Shown here piece by piece: positions 8,222 through 16,557 of a stretch of 64,000 nt of DNA; positions within the stretch are counted from its first letter, which is position 1; the number at the start of each line of letters is the position of its first letter. Source of the stretch: Paramoeba atlantica (taxonomy: Eukaryota; Discosea); contig CDRNVI010000043.1 in the NCBI GenBank assembly GCA_977017575.1, positions 62,001 to 126,000 of the forward strand, read 5' to 3'. Below the pieces are notes generated by a model, which saw only the letters and a list, made by a program, of their open reading frames with translations, did no database searches and was not told where the DNA came from. The position numbers were made by a program, and so were the translations under genes.

Positions 8222-9514
8222 ATGGTTTCAACACGTTCTCAACTGGCGGATTCGTCTCAAGCTGCACCTGAGTCGGGCCCGCTCTCTGAAGAACCTGTTA
8301 TGGTTCAGCCTTGTGGTGGAGATAGCGTTACTGTGGGTGCGGGGGAAGATTCGAACATTAATCAAACTTTACAGATAATATTACAGCAGATTTCCGAATT
8401 TCGTACGGACGTAAAGAAAGTTTCAACTGCGCAAGAAAATCTCCAAAAAGAGTTTGGAAAACGTGATGCGGAAGTACGGAATGAAATGAAGATATTGCGC
8501 TCCATGACGATGGAAGTGACCCAAAGGTTGAACGACCGTCAGAATCAAAAAGGGTCAAGCATAGGAACCTCTGATGCGGGTACTAGTGAAGTGCGCCACC
8601 ACGAACAAGTGAACCCGAATCATTGTATGAGCCCCGACGAGTTGAAAAAAGTTATTTGCAAAGTTACTTCTCTTCTAGACAAGTACACCGTCGAGCTGGA
8701 TGTTTCGTGGTACTATGAAGAATTAGGTCCAAGTGCTTTGCAAGTGTGGAAAGGAATAGCCTATCCCGGAATTGATGAAAATGGAAAACCCTTTTTACAA
8801 GTCGACTATGGCCAGGGCCTGTACGCTTTACCTGAGGAAGGTGTCATGTACAACAATATTAAGATCGTATCTAAGGTTCCGAAAGATGAGGAAACTTCAG
8901 ATATCTCAGGATCCGAACTTCGTGGTCAATTCGAAGAGAGTTCATTTAAATGGCAGAAAGTACGAACCTGGTCTGGAATACTAAACTCTGGTGAACCGTT
9001 CTCTCTAGATATTTTGGAAAATCGGCTGAAAGAAGCATTGCAAATGCCAATTTATCTGAATGAAGAATTGAAATTTCTGTGGGAATTATTAAAACAATGG
9101 ATGCGAGCAACAGCAGATCGCCAGAATGAAGCTGAAGATTCAGAAAAACATTTTGAAGTTGGACAGTTGACACTTGATCGTTTACGCATTAAACTGGGGT
9201 CATTAAAGGGCTCCGATACTAGTTATGTGCAATCTCATTATAATGCCCACCGAAATTCAGATGACGTCTTGGGGAATTTGATCAATACAAGCGTAAATTA
9301 TAACCGGGGCAGAGGACGAGGTTTCACGCCAATGCGGGGATACCGATCAGGACAACAGAATGTTTCCGCAACATATTCACAAACCGAAACTAATCAAAAA
9401 AATCACTATGGTAGGGACATTCAACGGCCTTATTCACGGAATTTCAGGGCAGTAAATCGGGGGGGCTTAAACCCGGTTTTCTACGGACGGGGGTCCACTG
9501 GCCGGAGCAATTGA
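8222..9514 (+). CDS. DIRS-1 Gag-like protein
   Basis: A 430-residue ORF opening the element. The N-terminal third is polar with a likely coiled coil (ILQQISEFRTDVKKVS). The middle carries MSPDELKKVICKVTSLLDKYTVELDVSWYYEEL, which resembles the middle of the DIRS-2 Gag (SSKEEFITKVIELLRKDY). The C-terminal end is RG-rich (NRGRGRGFTPMRGYRSG) and probably binds RNA; no CCHC knuckle is present. It is assigned as Gag by position and by the DIRS-2 likeness. Confidence 0.65.
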   Translation: MVSTRSQLADSSQAAPESGPLSEEPVMVQPCGGDSVTVGAGEDSNINQTLQIILQQISEFRTDVKKVSTAQENLQKEFGKRDAEVRNEMKILRSMTMEVTQRLNDRQNQKGSSIGTSDAGTSEVRHHEQVNPNHCMSPDELKKVICKVTSLLDKYTVELDVSWYYEELGPSALQVWKGIAYPGIDENGKPFLQVDYGQGLYALPEEGVMYNNIKIVSKVPKDEETSDISGSELRGQFEESSFKWQKVRTWSGILNSGEPFSLDILENRLKEALQMPIYLNEELKFLWELLKQWMRATADRQNEAEDSEKHFEVGQLTLDRLRIKLGSLKGSDTSYVQSHYNAHRNSDDVLGNLINTSVNYNRGRGRGFTPMRGYRSGQQNVSATYSQTETNQKNHYGRDIQRPYSRNFRAVNRGGLNPVFYGRGSTGRSN

Positions 9515-9772
9515 CTCACAGGAGTCTGCCCCCGTGCAAAAAGTCAGTCGAACATGATACTTTCAAAAAGGGAATACAGAACGAAAAATTTGATGGAACT
9601 AAAAATTACAAAACAAAATTCAAAATCAGTAAATCTGCCCCAAACAAAGAGTGTGACAAGTCAGAACAAGATAAACTGCCAACAAAAGAAGAATTCCGAC
9701 ATCAGGGAGGAAGATTATGTAATGAATTTCTTAGGAATAATCTAGCCAATAACCAGAAATTGCCTTCGAAAA

Positions 9773-10561
9773 ATGTGGAGTGTCAACACATGGAAAACAA
9801 GAGCCCGCCTTTTAAGACGAATGGAAGAGAAAAGATTTCAGTTTTGCAGCGATGGAGCAATCGAATTTCTCAATCAAATGACAGTAACAAACCAGACAAA
9901 GCTAACATACGGGAAGCACTTGCAAGCCCTTCTGAAAGCCTCCGGACAAAATTTCGAACTTATAAGGATGTATTGCAACACTCTTTTACGCACGGGAGCC
10001 ACTATTCCGACTCATCAAGCGAAACCTGTAAACAAATATCACATAAACGAGTTGAGCCGACTGATGCCCACAGACATGTTCATAGCTGTTCTGTTGGCGT
10101 ACAAGACAGCCTCCCGAATAGGCGATATTTGCAAGTTACAAAGAAAGGATGTAATTCACCTGAACCCTACAAGCATTGTTCTACATATGGGAAACAAAAC
10201 AAAAACTACAAAGATGCAACCTTTTCGCCCAGATTGTTTTGTGGTAATCGAAGGTGCGTATACCCATCTGATATACACCCATCTTCGCAAATTGAAACCC
10301 AATCAAAAAATCTCTCAGGCAAGCACTCAAAAGGTAGCGAGTTTTCTCAGAAAGCATCTGGGTCCGGGGTATTCCTCACATTCGATGAAGCACGGAGCCG
10401 TGCACTCCCTGATGAAACAAGTGGCACTGAAGAAACTAACATTGGAAGAAGTAATGAACCTCGCAAACCACAAGAACGTAACCACTCTACTCCGATACTC
10501 CGGAAGATCGGAAACGACGGCACGCGCCTTAGGAACACAATGGGTGACACGTTTCCTTTAA
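9773..10561 (+). CDS. DIRS-1 tyrosine recombinase
   Basis: About 260 residues with the tyrosine-recombinase boxes: LAYKTASRIGDICKLQRKDV (box I Arg), SSHSMKHGAVHSL (box II His), and LANHKNVTTLLRYSGRS (His and the candidate nucleophile Tyr). These enzymes integrate the circular cDNA of DIRS-group elements in place of an integrase. Overlap of the YR with another ORF in a different frame is known for DIRS elements and is seen here. Confidence 0.8.
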   Translation: MWSVNTWKTRARLLRRMEEKRFQFCSDGAIEFLNQMTVTNQTKLTYGKHLQALLKASGQNFELIRMYCNTLLRTGATIPTHQAKPVNKYHINELSRLMPTDMFIAVLLAYKTASRIGDICKLQRKDVIHLNPTSIVLHMGNKTKTTKMQPFRPDCFVVIEGAYTHLIYTHLRKLKPNQKISQASTQKVASFLRKHLGPGYSSHSMKHGAVHSLMKQVALKKLTLEEVMNLANHKNVTTLLRYSGRSETTARALGTQWVTRFL

Positions 10562-12261
10562 ACAGCAAGAAGAACTTAATGTCGTATTTGGATACACAGC
10601 AGAAAGACGTTGCGCCTAGGAAAAAAGTTATCTGGACACGCACAATTCGGAAATCTAGTATGGCTACTCCAGAACAATTCAACATCCCGTTACACGCCCC
10701 CAAAGTGCAACCAATTGACCTTTCAACGGCAATACAACATATGAAGCCTGAAGTGGGAACAAGGTTTACAGACGTATGGAAAAACATAACGATGCCACAT
10801 TTCCCTATTTTGAATAATATTGGAATTCTACCTCGCTCCAACGGATCCTTATCGCATACAGATATTAAGCAGCTATCTGAAAATGGCATCATCGAGCGTG
10901 TCAGTTATGAAGAGTTACGAAGCAATCCTACGAAAGGCAAGGTATTACCATCTACCGTGGTCGAAGAGAGGAACGGAGTAAAAAGACGCCGTTTTATATG
11001 TTGGCCCAAGCATCAAAACGCTATTTTGCAAAATACTTACGTAGCCCACGTTCCAATAGATCAACCGGGATCATACGCTGAAAGTGTTCGTTAACCATGT
11101 GCAGTAAAGAGAGATTTAAAATCAAGTTTTTATCAGGTTGCGTTACCACAACATTCTAAGTGTTTCTATCGTTTTCGGTATGGAGACGCTACATATCAAC
11201 TAACTCGCATGCCGATGGGCCATTGTTGCGCCCCTGAAATACAGCAAATTTTAACAGGAGTGGTAGCAGGTGATCCGAAATATACGAAAGACTCTATCAT
11301 GACAGAAAGTTCACTGAAGAATGGCAATATAGATATCTATATCGACGGAATACGTTACACTGGAGCTCAACATCAATGCAAATTATATGAAAATTGGTTG
11401 GAAACTCGGGCAAAAAAATTAAACGCTACCTTCAAGGAAGAAGAGTCATATTGTGGCCCAAAGTATGACTTTTTGGGTGTAAGCTATGATCATGATACTC
11501 AGTGCTTCAGACTCGCTGAACTGTTCGTGAACAAAATTCCACATGACATTCCTGATGTAATGCCGATGCACCAATTGGAATCTCTATGTGCACGCCTATT
11601 GTACGCATCTGGAATTCTACAAGTCTTGATACCCAAGTATTATTGGACAATAAAATTTGTCCGCCGACAAGTTAGCAAGCTGAACAAGGGCAAAATTCGA
11701 GATACGGATCACATTAACATGCCCCCAACTGTTTGCCATCTTCTTAAGAAATGGATACAAGAAATTCGGTTGAACAAATGGCAACATCAGCCTAGGAGAA
11801 TTGATATACCTGAGGCAGTGCTGTTCACTGATGCATCGCTAGACGGATGGGGTGCTGTTCTCATTTGTCCGGATGGAGCCGTTTATGGTGGTGGTGCACC
11901 TTGGGAATCGGATATGGAAATCAATTATGCAGAGGCTACAGCCACTGAAAAGGCTTTGATTACTTTTAAAGATCATTGGGCACGTTGGAAAAACATTCGA
12001 TTATGTGTGGACAATACGAGTGTCAAATACGCGATTGCAAAGCAGTGGTCGGATTCATATAATATATCCACAGTTCTTATTCGAATTTTAAATTTCATCA
12101 ACATCCGAGGAATAAAAATAGCGGCACACTATGTTGAAACGAATGCGAACTTAGCTGACCCTTGGAGCAGGAACCGCTACGGAACTTGGCGAAAGGACGG
12201 TATGGTTATTGTGTCCAAGGGAGACTGGCGACGGGGAGGGTGCAGACTTCCCAGTCGTTAG
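10562..12261 (+). CDS. DIRS-1 reverse transcriptase / RNase H region (fossil)
   Basis: RT hallmarks are FYQVALP, MPMGHCCAPEIQQ and a YIDGIRYTG box. The YxDG box recurs in DIRS-2 as YVDGVRFAG, so it looks like a family signature. RNase H follows: LFTDASLDGWGAVL, EATATEKALI, LCVDNTSVKYA and an ADPWSR end. This order is that of DIRS-group Pol. Coordinates give the extent of recognisable Pol and not one reading frame. Confidence 0.75.
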
Positions 12262-12437
12262 TTCATGGTGTTTTTAGTTTAGACAGCGCGCATCATACTC
12301 GATGATTATGCAGATATTTTGAAATCTATTGTAATAGCAACAAAGATCACTATCAGATTACAACCAAACATTAAATGATTGAGATACAGTTTATTTCAAT
12401 ACAGTTTACTACCTTTTTCCTATGGCGAAAAAATTAC

Positions 12438-12466
12438 AGGTTTGATCGAATCAGGACAATTCGAAA
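12438..12466 (+). mobile_element. LINE-B remnant, right flank of DIRS-1
   Basis: 29 bp identical to LINE-B at 31838-31866 (encoding GLIESGQF), continuing the frame broken at 8077. It then meets the 3' end of a minus-strand LINE-B copy. Confidence 0.75.
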
Positions 12467-12838
12467 CGCCTGCGTAGCGAAAACTACGAAATTCAGATGA
12501 AAAGCTGCCTCCAGTGACTTTACATTCTTTGCTTAATAAAATTCACAAGCTTAAGAACACACTTTTTATAAAGAACACCTACCAAGAATATAAAGAATGA
12601 ATAATGAGTAAACTATTAAAACAAGCAAAATTCACTCCAAACAAACAAAATTCACTCCTTGGTTCCTCCTATTGTAAAGCATATTGAGAAAAGTACAGAC
12701 ATTAACAGCAGCAATACTCTCCGTGAGCTCTTTATCTGAAATAAGTTAATATCAACTTAGATCATGAGATGATATCAACGTAGATGACGGGGAATTTTAT
12801 CAAATCGAATAGAGGTTGTAAGTGAAAGGAAATTCTGA
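12467..12838 (-). other. LINE-B 3' UTR (minus strand)
   Basis: About 370 bp of AT-rich non-coding sequence after the stop of the minus-strand LINE-B copy. It contains a local repeat of ACAAAATTCACTCC (near 12625 and 12645) and no poly(A). I see no gene in it. Confidence 0.55.
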
Positions 12839-13015
12839 TTAGTGTTCAAGTCCTCCGAGCCACTGAATTGGTGGAAAGTATTGTCGGAGTTGCGTGGCAA
12901 TTGTGTACGCGTTCATCTTCTCTATTTCAAGTTGGAACGCTTCTTTGACATCCTTCACGTTTTGTTGTGACCGTTGTGCGAGCGAGACAATGAGAGTTTT
13001 CGTGTTGTTGTGCAA
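12839..13015 (-). pseudogene. LINE-B polyprotein C-terminus (minus), separated from its body by DIRS-2
   Basis: Minus strand reads LHNNTKTL...NAYTIATQLRQYFPP...WLGGLEH and a stop at 12839-12841. This aligns with LLHENTKNL...SAHTIYTQLRHHLPAADW at the end of the copy at 22340-24851. The rest of the same gene lies at 20747-22340. DIRS-2 lies exactly between, and the flanks GTGCAA and GTCCTAATTC rejoin without loss. Confidence 0.85.
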
Positions 13016-13017
13016 CT

Positions 13018-13194
13018 AATAGTTCACGTTTTGAAATTTAGCCGAGGGGCGGCTATATATTTGCCTGCTGGCCCTTCGGGGCACATAATTTTCTCAAATT
13101 ATGATGTAGTATTCTCTAATTGCATGGAGGGGGGTGTTTACTCGTTTGTTATATTCTTGTTAGGTTGTTATTTTGTTACGTTTAAAGTTTTGTG
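13018..13194 (+). repeat. DIRS-2 split direct repeat A1
   Basis: 177 bp from AATAGTTCACGTTTT to TTTTGTG, matching A2 at 20327-20503, also 177 bp. It contains GAGGGGCGGC and GCCCTTCGGGGC hairpin-prone GC blocks and a pyrimidine-rich stretch ending TTCTTGTTAG, the inferred trans-splice acceptor. The Gag ATG follows at 13197. Confidence 0.85.
13162..13163 (+). promoter_or_regulatory. Inferred trans-splice acceptor AG in DIRS-2 leader
   Basis: At 13161-13180 the sequence is TAG then GTTGTTATTTTGTTACG. At 13371-13390 the same GTTGTTATTTTGTTACG is preceded directly by the SL ending CTTGTTG. The difference pinpoints the acceptor as this AG. The equivalent in A2 is at 20471-20472. Confidence 0.8.
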
Positions 13195-13337
13195 TATGAG
13201 ATCCCAACGTTTACGGGCTCCGTCGGAGCCACGCCAGGAGCGCGATAGATCACCGAAGCGGAATAGGGCGCCGACACCCATTCAGACCTCCTCCGTCCAA
13301 GACCATTCTAAGCGTCAGTCCCTTTCGTGCCCTCCCG

Positions 13338-13376
13338 AATCTTTAACGATAAAGATACAGTTTCTGTACCTTGTTG
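13338..13376 (+). other. Spliced leader, full 39 nt, joined to the DIRS-2 leader
   Basis: Starts AATCTTTAACGATAAAG and ends CAGTTTCTGTACCTTGTTG, 39 nt in all: the length of kinetoplastid and diplonemid SL exons. It is followed without a gap by the DIRS-2 leader downstream of its AG acceptor. This is the most complete SL in the window. Confidence 0.85.
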
Positions 13377-13459
13377 GTTGTTATTTTGTTACGTTTAAAG
13401 TTTTGTGTATGAGATCCCAACGTTTACGGGCTCCGTCGGAGCCACGCCAGGAGCGCGAT

Positions 13460-14005
13460 GATGATGATGATGATGTATTGGGCCTTTTGACTCCGAAAAG
13501 TTATGGCCCCTCAACTCCCCAAACGGGCAGTCCGAATACGTCTTGCGACGTATCCGGAGAGCCAGCCATAGCAAGCTACGGCTGACCTCCGCTTGGAGAG
13601 GAGTTAGGTTACAGCTAGGGAGGTGGGGTGCGCTATACCCCTGCACCTTAGGTAATGCAAATAAGGCGCCCCTTGACCAAAAAAACCACTCTATCTTTTG
13701 AGGGTGGATAAAAAAAAACACACAAACACATTCCAAAGATTAGCCCGAATGGCACCCACCCTAGTTACTTAGTACCTTGTTATATTCGGTACTGGGCGGT
13801 GCCACCCATTCTACGTTGCCAGAATGACATCCACCCTAATTATTTAGTGCCTCGTTTTACTGGCACCGGGTAGTGTCATCCATATTGTCTTCGTTGTGCT
13901 CACCCTAGTTCTTTAGCGTCTTGTTATGCGACGCCGGGTGAGTTAGCTCGGGAAGTTGGGATCGCTAAGTCCCATCATCCGACATAAGCCGGATGCCCTG
14001 ACGTA
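13460..14005 (-). mobile_element. LINE-D 3' end, copy 1, with (CAT)n tail
   Basis: 546 bp flanked by an 11-bp direct repeat AGGAGCGCGAT (13449-13459 and 14006-14016) within the DIRS-2 Gag region. On its own strand it ends in (CAT)n, seen here as (GAT)n at 13460-13475. It matches 18038-18575 almost base for base. Simple-repeat 3' tails, 5' truncation and target duplication of this size are typical of non-LTR insertions. Confidence 0.75.
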
Positions 14006-14106
14006 AGGAGCGCGATAGATCACCGAAGCGGAATAGGGCGCCGACACCCATTCAGACCTCCTCCGTCCAAGACCATTCTAAGCGTCAGTCCCTTTCGTGC
14101 CCTCCC

Positions 14107-15369
14107 GTGCGCCCCCCTCTCCCCCCTCTCCCCACGCAGCCGGCTCCGCAGGTATCCGCGCGACCTCCTCCGATTCCCCCTACTCCTGTCCCAGCGCGCC
14201 GAAAGGTACGCCCTTCAGGAAGAGCACTCAGCCCCGCCCGCGAACCGCCTAGCCCTCTCCCTTCCAACCTTCCCAGTTTGCCTGCGAGCTCCCTCCCTAG
14301 CCCGTACCCTTTTCCGCTGGATGCTCCCGAGTCCCATATGCGACGAAGAGGAACCCTTAACCCCGACCAGGTTGAGGCTTCTCGCTCGCCGCGCCGTTAC
14401 GAGGCCCTTGACATTGACCACGTCGAGTTGCCTCAGCGTTCACGCTGTGATGCGCGTGGGATCATGACACAATCCAGCAAAGAAGAGTTCATCACGAAAG
14501 TGATTGAGCTTCTGCGCAAGGACTACGAGGTCACCGTCGAGGCTGTATGGTCCCTTCCCCGTGACGGCCTACGGCAGACGGTTATAGGGTTGGTGCATAT
14601 GACGCATCCTAAGGACCCTAACTCAACTGAGTTGTTCGCCGAGTGGGATGGGGACAAGAACACTGCCTATCGTTTTCCCCATCCCGAGATCAACTACCAC
14701 TCTTTGGAACTGGCCCATGTTCGGGCGCAGATGCCGGGTGGGAAACCAGTTGAAGATCTGATCCCCACGTTTGAACGCGTCCGTATTACGGACCCGAAAG
14801 GCTTCTCCCCCTACGATCCGGTTACTTGGCAACCGTGGATCGACACGGATGATTTGTTCAAGCCACGTGAACTCATCCGTGAGCTGCGCGAAGCTCCGCA
14901 GCTTGGGGTACGCTTCAACCCTCCGCCGCAGCGTGAGCGCCTGTTCAAGATGTTAACTGAATGGGTGTACGCTGCGTGCAATACGGAGGGATGGCTAGAG
15001 AAGCACAACCTCGCCGTAGCCCTTCTCATCATCGAAGAGCTTCGCAACCATTATTGGGCTGCGGCGGGCGTTGCTGTCGAGCGTGTGCAACAGCGGTTGC
15101 ACCGTGACGACGACCCTCAGGACCGCTACGGTCAGCTTGTGGTTGACGAGCAACTGAGGGGCCGGACTGCGCAGCGTGCTCCTCGTCGACGCAGCCAAGG
15201 ACCTTTCTGTTTTGGCTGTCATCAGCCAGGCCACCTCCGATCGAACTGCCCCCAAGCGTCCCAACAGCAGGGGGGGCAGTTCCGTACCACACGCACCCCG
15301 CAACAGGATTTTCGCGGCGGGGTGGTGGGCGGCGCCAACCGTTACGGCGCAACACGGGCTTTCCACTAG
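14107..15369 (+). CDS. DIRS-2 Gag-like protein
   Basis: The proline-rich N-terminal half is followed by a globular part (SSKEEFITKVIELLRKDYEVTVEAVW) resembling the DIRS-1 Gag. Near the end is a CCHC zinc knuckle, CFGCHQPGHLRSNC, the RNA-binding motif of retroelement Gag. Codon use is GC-rich, unlike the AT-rich DIRS-1. The upstream part of the Gag region lies across the LINE-D insertion. Confidence 0.75.
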   Translation: MRPPLPPLPTQPAPQVSARPPPIPPTPVPARRKVRPSGRALSPAREPPSPLPSNLPSLPASSLPSPYPFPLDAPESHMRRRGTLNPDQVEASRSPRRYEALDIDHVELPQRSRCDARGIMTQSSKEEFITKVIELLRKDYEVTVEAVWSLPRDGLRQTVIGLVHMTHPKDPNSTELFAEWDGDKNTAYRFPHPEINYHSLELAHVRAQMPGGKPVEDLIPTFERVRITDPKGFSPYDPVTWQPWIDTDDLFKPRELIRELREAPQLGVRFNPPPQRERLFKMLTEWVYAACNTEGWLEKHNLAVALLIIEELRNHYWAAAGVAVERVQQRLHRDDDPQDRYGQLVVDEQLRGRTAQRAPRRRSQGPFCFGCHQPGHLRSNCPQASQQQGGQFRTTRTPQQDFRGGVVGGANRYGATRAFH

Positions 15370-15372
15370 GAA

Positions 15373-16557
15373 ATGCCCCCCACCCCAATTACTGCTCGTG
15401 CCCGTCGTCCCAGGCGACGACGGGTGGATATTCTTACCCCGGTTTCCTCCCCGTCTCTCCGCCAGCGCGAAAGACGGCCACGCGTGCGTGGCACTACTCC
15501 TCCTCCCCGCCCTCTCTCCCCGTTACGTCTAAGGCGCAGAAGCGTCTCCCTCCCAATCCGTCCTCTACCCCGGCTTCCCGTTCCCGTTTACACCGCCGCC
15601 AAGACCGCCGCCGCCAAAACCGCTGCCGTCGTAACCGCCGACGCCGCGCAGCCTCCAGGAGGACGCCGCCAGGAGCTGCTGAGGGCGATTCTTCGAATGC
15701 CCCCCGAGGACCCGCGCGCCACTCAATTGGGCGAGGCGCTCCAGCCCATGTGGGCAACGGCCACGTGGGCCACAAGGGAGCGACTGTGGTTCCGCCTGCG
15801 CGAGTATTGCCAGGCGAAGGGAATCACCGCGAATCCTGCAAACGCGGTGCTCTTCCTGGAGACTCTGCCTCTCGCTACCTCGACGCGCATGGGGTACGCA
15901 GGGGCATTGAGGACTCTGTTCGAGCTCATGGGAATCGAAGGTACCCCATTGAGTCTCTACGTAAAGGCCCTGCAAGCGCAGGGGGGGCTAGAACCCACGC
16001 GGCAGATGCTACCAATCACGCCACTTCTTCTAAAGAAGCTGAGACGTCATCTCGACGTAAAGGAGAGCATGTGTTGCCTCCTGTGTTGGAAAGCCGCTGC
16101 GAGATGGACCGAGACCGCCGACCTGAGGCGGGAGCAGTTCGTGAGTGTGGCCAGTCACGAGGTAATCATTTATTGGGGCAGGGGGACCAAGACAACCCGT
16201 CTGAATCCTTACCGGCCGTACCTCTACGCGATAGTGACTGGACCGGGGACACCCGAACTGGCTCAGTTTGTGGGAAGTTTGAGACCAGGCCAGCGCCTGT
16301 GTTACACGACGGTCCGGGAGATGGACCACAGGATGAATCAACTTCTCGGTCCGGGGTATGGAACACATTCCATAAAAAGAGGTGCAATTACTTACCTATT
16401 CCACGAGATCTCCCTCGGGAATCTCAGGATGGAGGACGTCCAGAACCTCACGAAACACCTCAACGTCGAATCACTGTTGCGCTACAACGCAAGCAGTATT
16501 ACAACGGCAAGGGCTCTCGGGACGCAGAGAGTCTCAGCACGTCTCCCAGTGCTGTAA
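15373..16557 (+). CDS. DIRS-2 tyrosine recombinase
   Basis: 394 residues starting just after Gag. An Arg/Ala-rich N-terminal extension precedes the recombinase fold: LLCWKAAARWTETADLRREQ (box I region), YGTHSIKRGAITYL (HxxR, box II) and LTKHLNVESLLRYNASS (His...Tyr). The order and spacing match the DIRS-1 enzyme. It overlaps the RT frame, as in DIRS elements. The enzyme would recombine the circular cDNA with a target sharing a short core; the CT at the ends is a candidate core. Confidence 0.8.
   Translation: MPPTPITARARRPRRRRVDILTPVSSPSLRQRERRPRVRGTTPPPRPLSPLRLRRRSVSLPIRPLPRLPVPVYTAAKTAAAKTAAVVTADAAQPPGGRRQELLRAILRMPPEDPRATQLGEALQPMWATATWATRERLWFRLREYCQAKGITANPANAVLFLETLPLATSTRMGYAGALRTLFELMGIEGTPLSLYVKALQAQGGLEPTRQMLPITPLLLKKLRRHLDVKESMCCLLCWKAAARWTETADLRREQFVSVASHEVIIYWGRGTKTTRLNPYRPYLYAIVTGPGTPELAQFVGSLRPGQRLCYTTVREMDHRMNQLLGPGYGTHSIKRGAITYLFHEISLGNLRMEDVQNLTKHLNVESLLRYNASSITTARALGTQRVSARLPVL

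Larger units (their letters stand above)
8078..12437 (+). mobile_element. DIRS-1: VIPER/DIRS-like tyrosine-recombinase retrotransposon (fossil)
   Basis: A 4.36-kb element lying inside LINE-B; the flanks CCTATGTCGCAT and CAGGTTTGATCG are adjacent in the intact LINE-B at 31824-31848. Parts in order: short AT-rich leader, Gag-like ORF, tyrosine recombinase overlapping another frame, and reverse transcriptase plus RNase H. No target duplication is seen, as expected for YR integration. Terminal repeats are not evident, so one end may be incomplete. Coding capacity is largely preserved, with about one or two breaks, suggesting a fairly young insertion. VIPER and TATE are the known kinetoplastid relatives. 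Confidence 0.8.

Noticed and set aside
14085-14267. Gly/Arg-rich ORFs opposite the DIRS-2 Gag
   Set aside because: They are antisense shadows of a proline-rich coding region.
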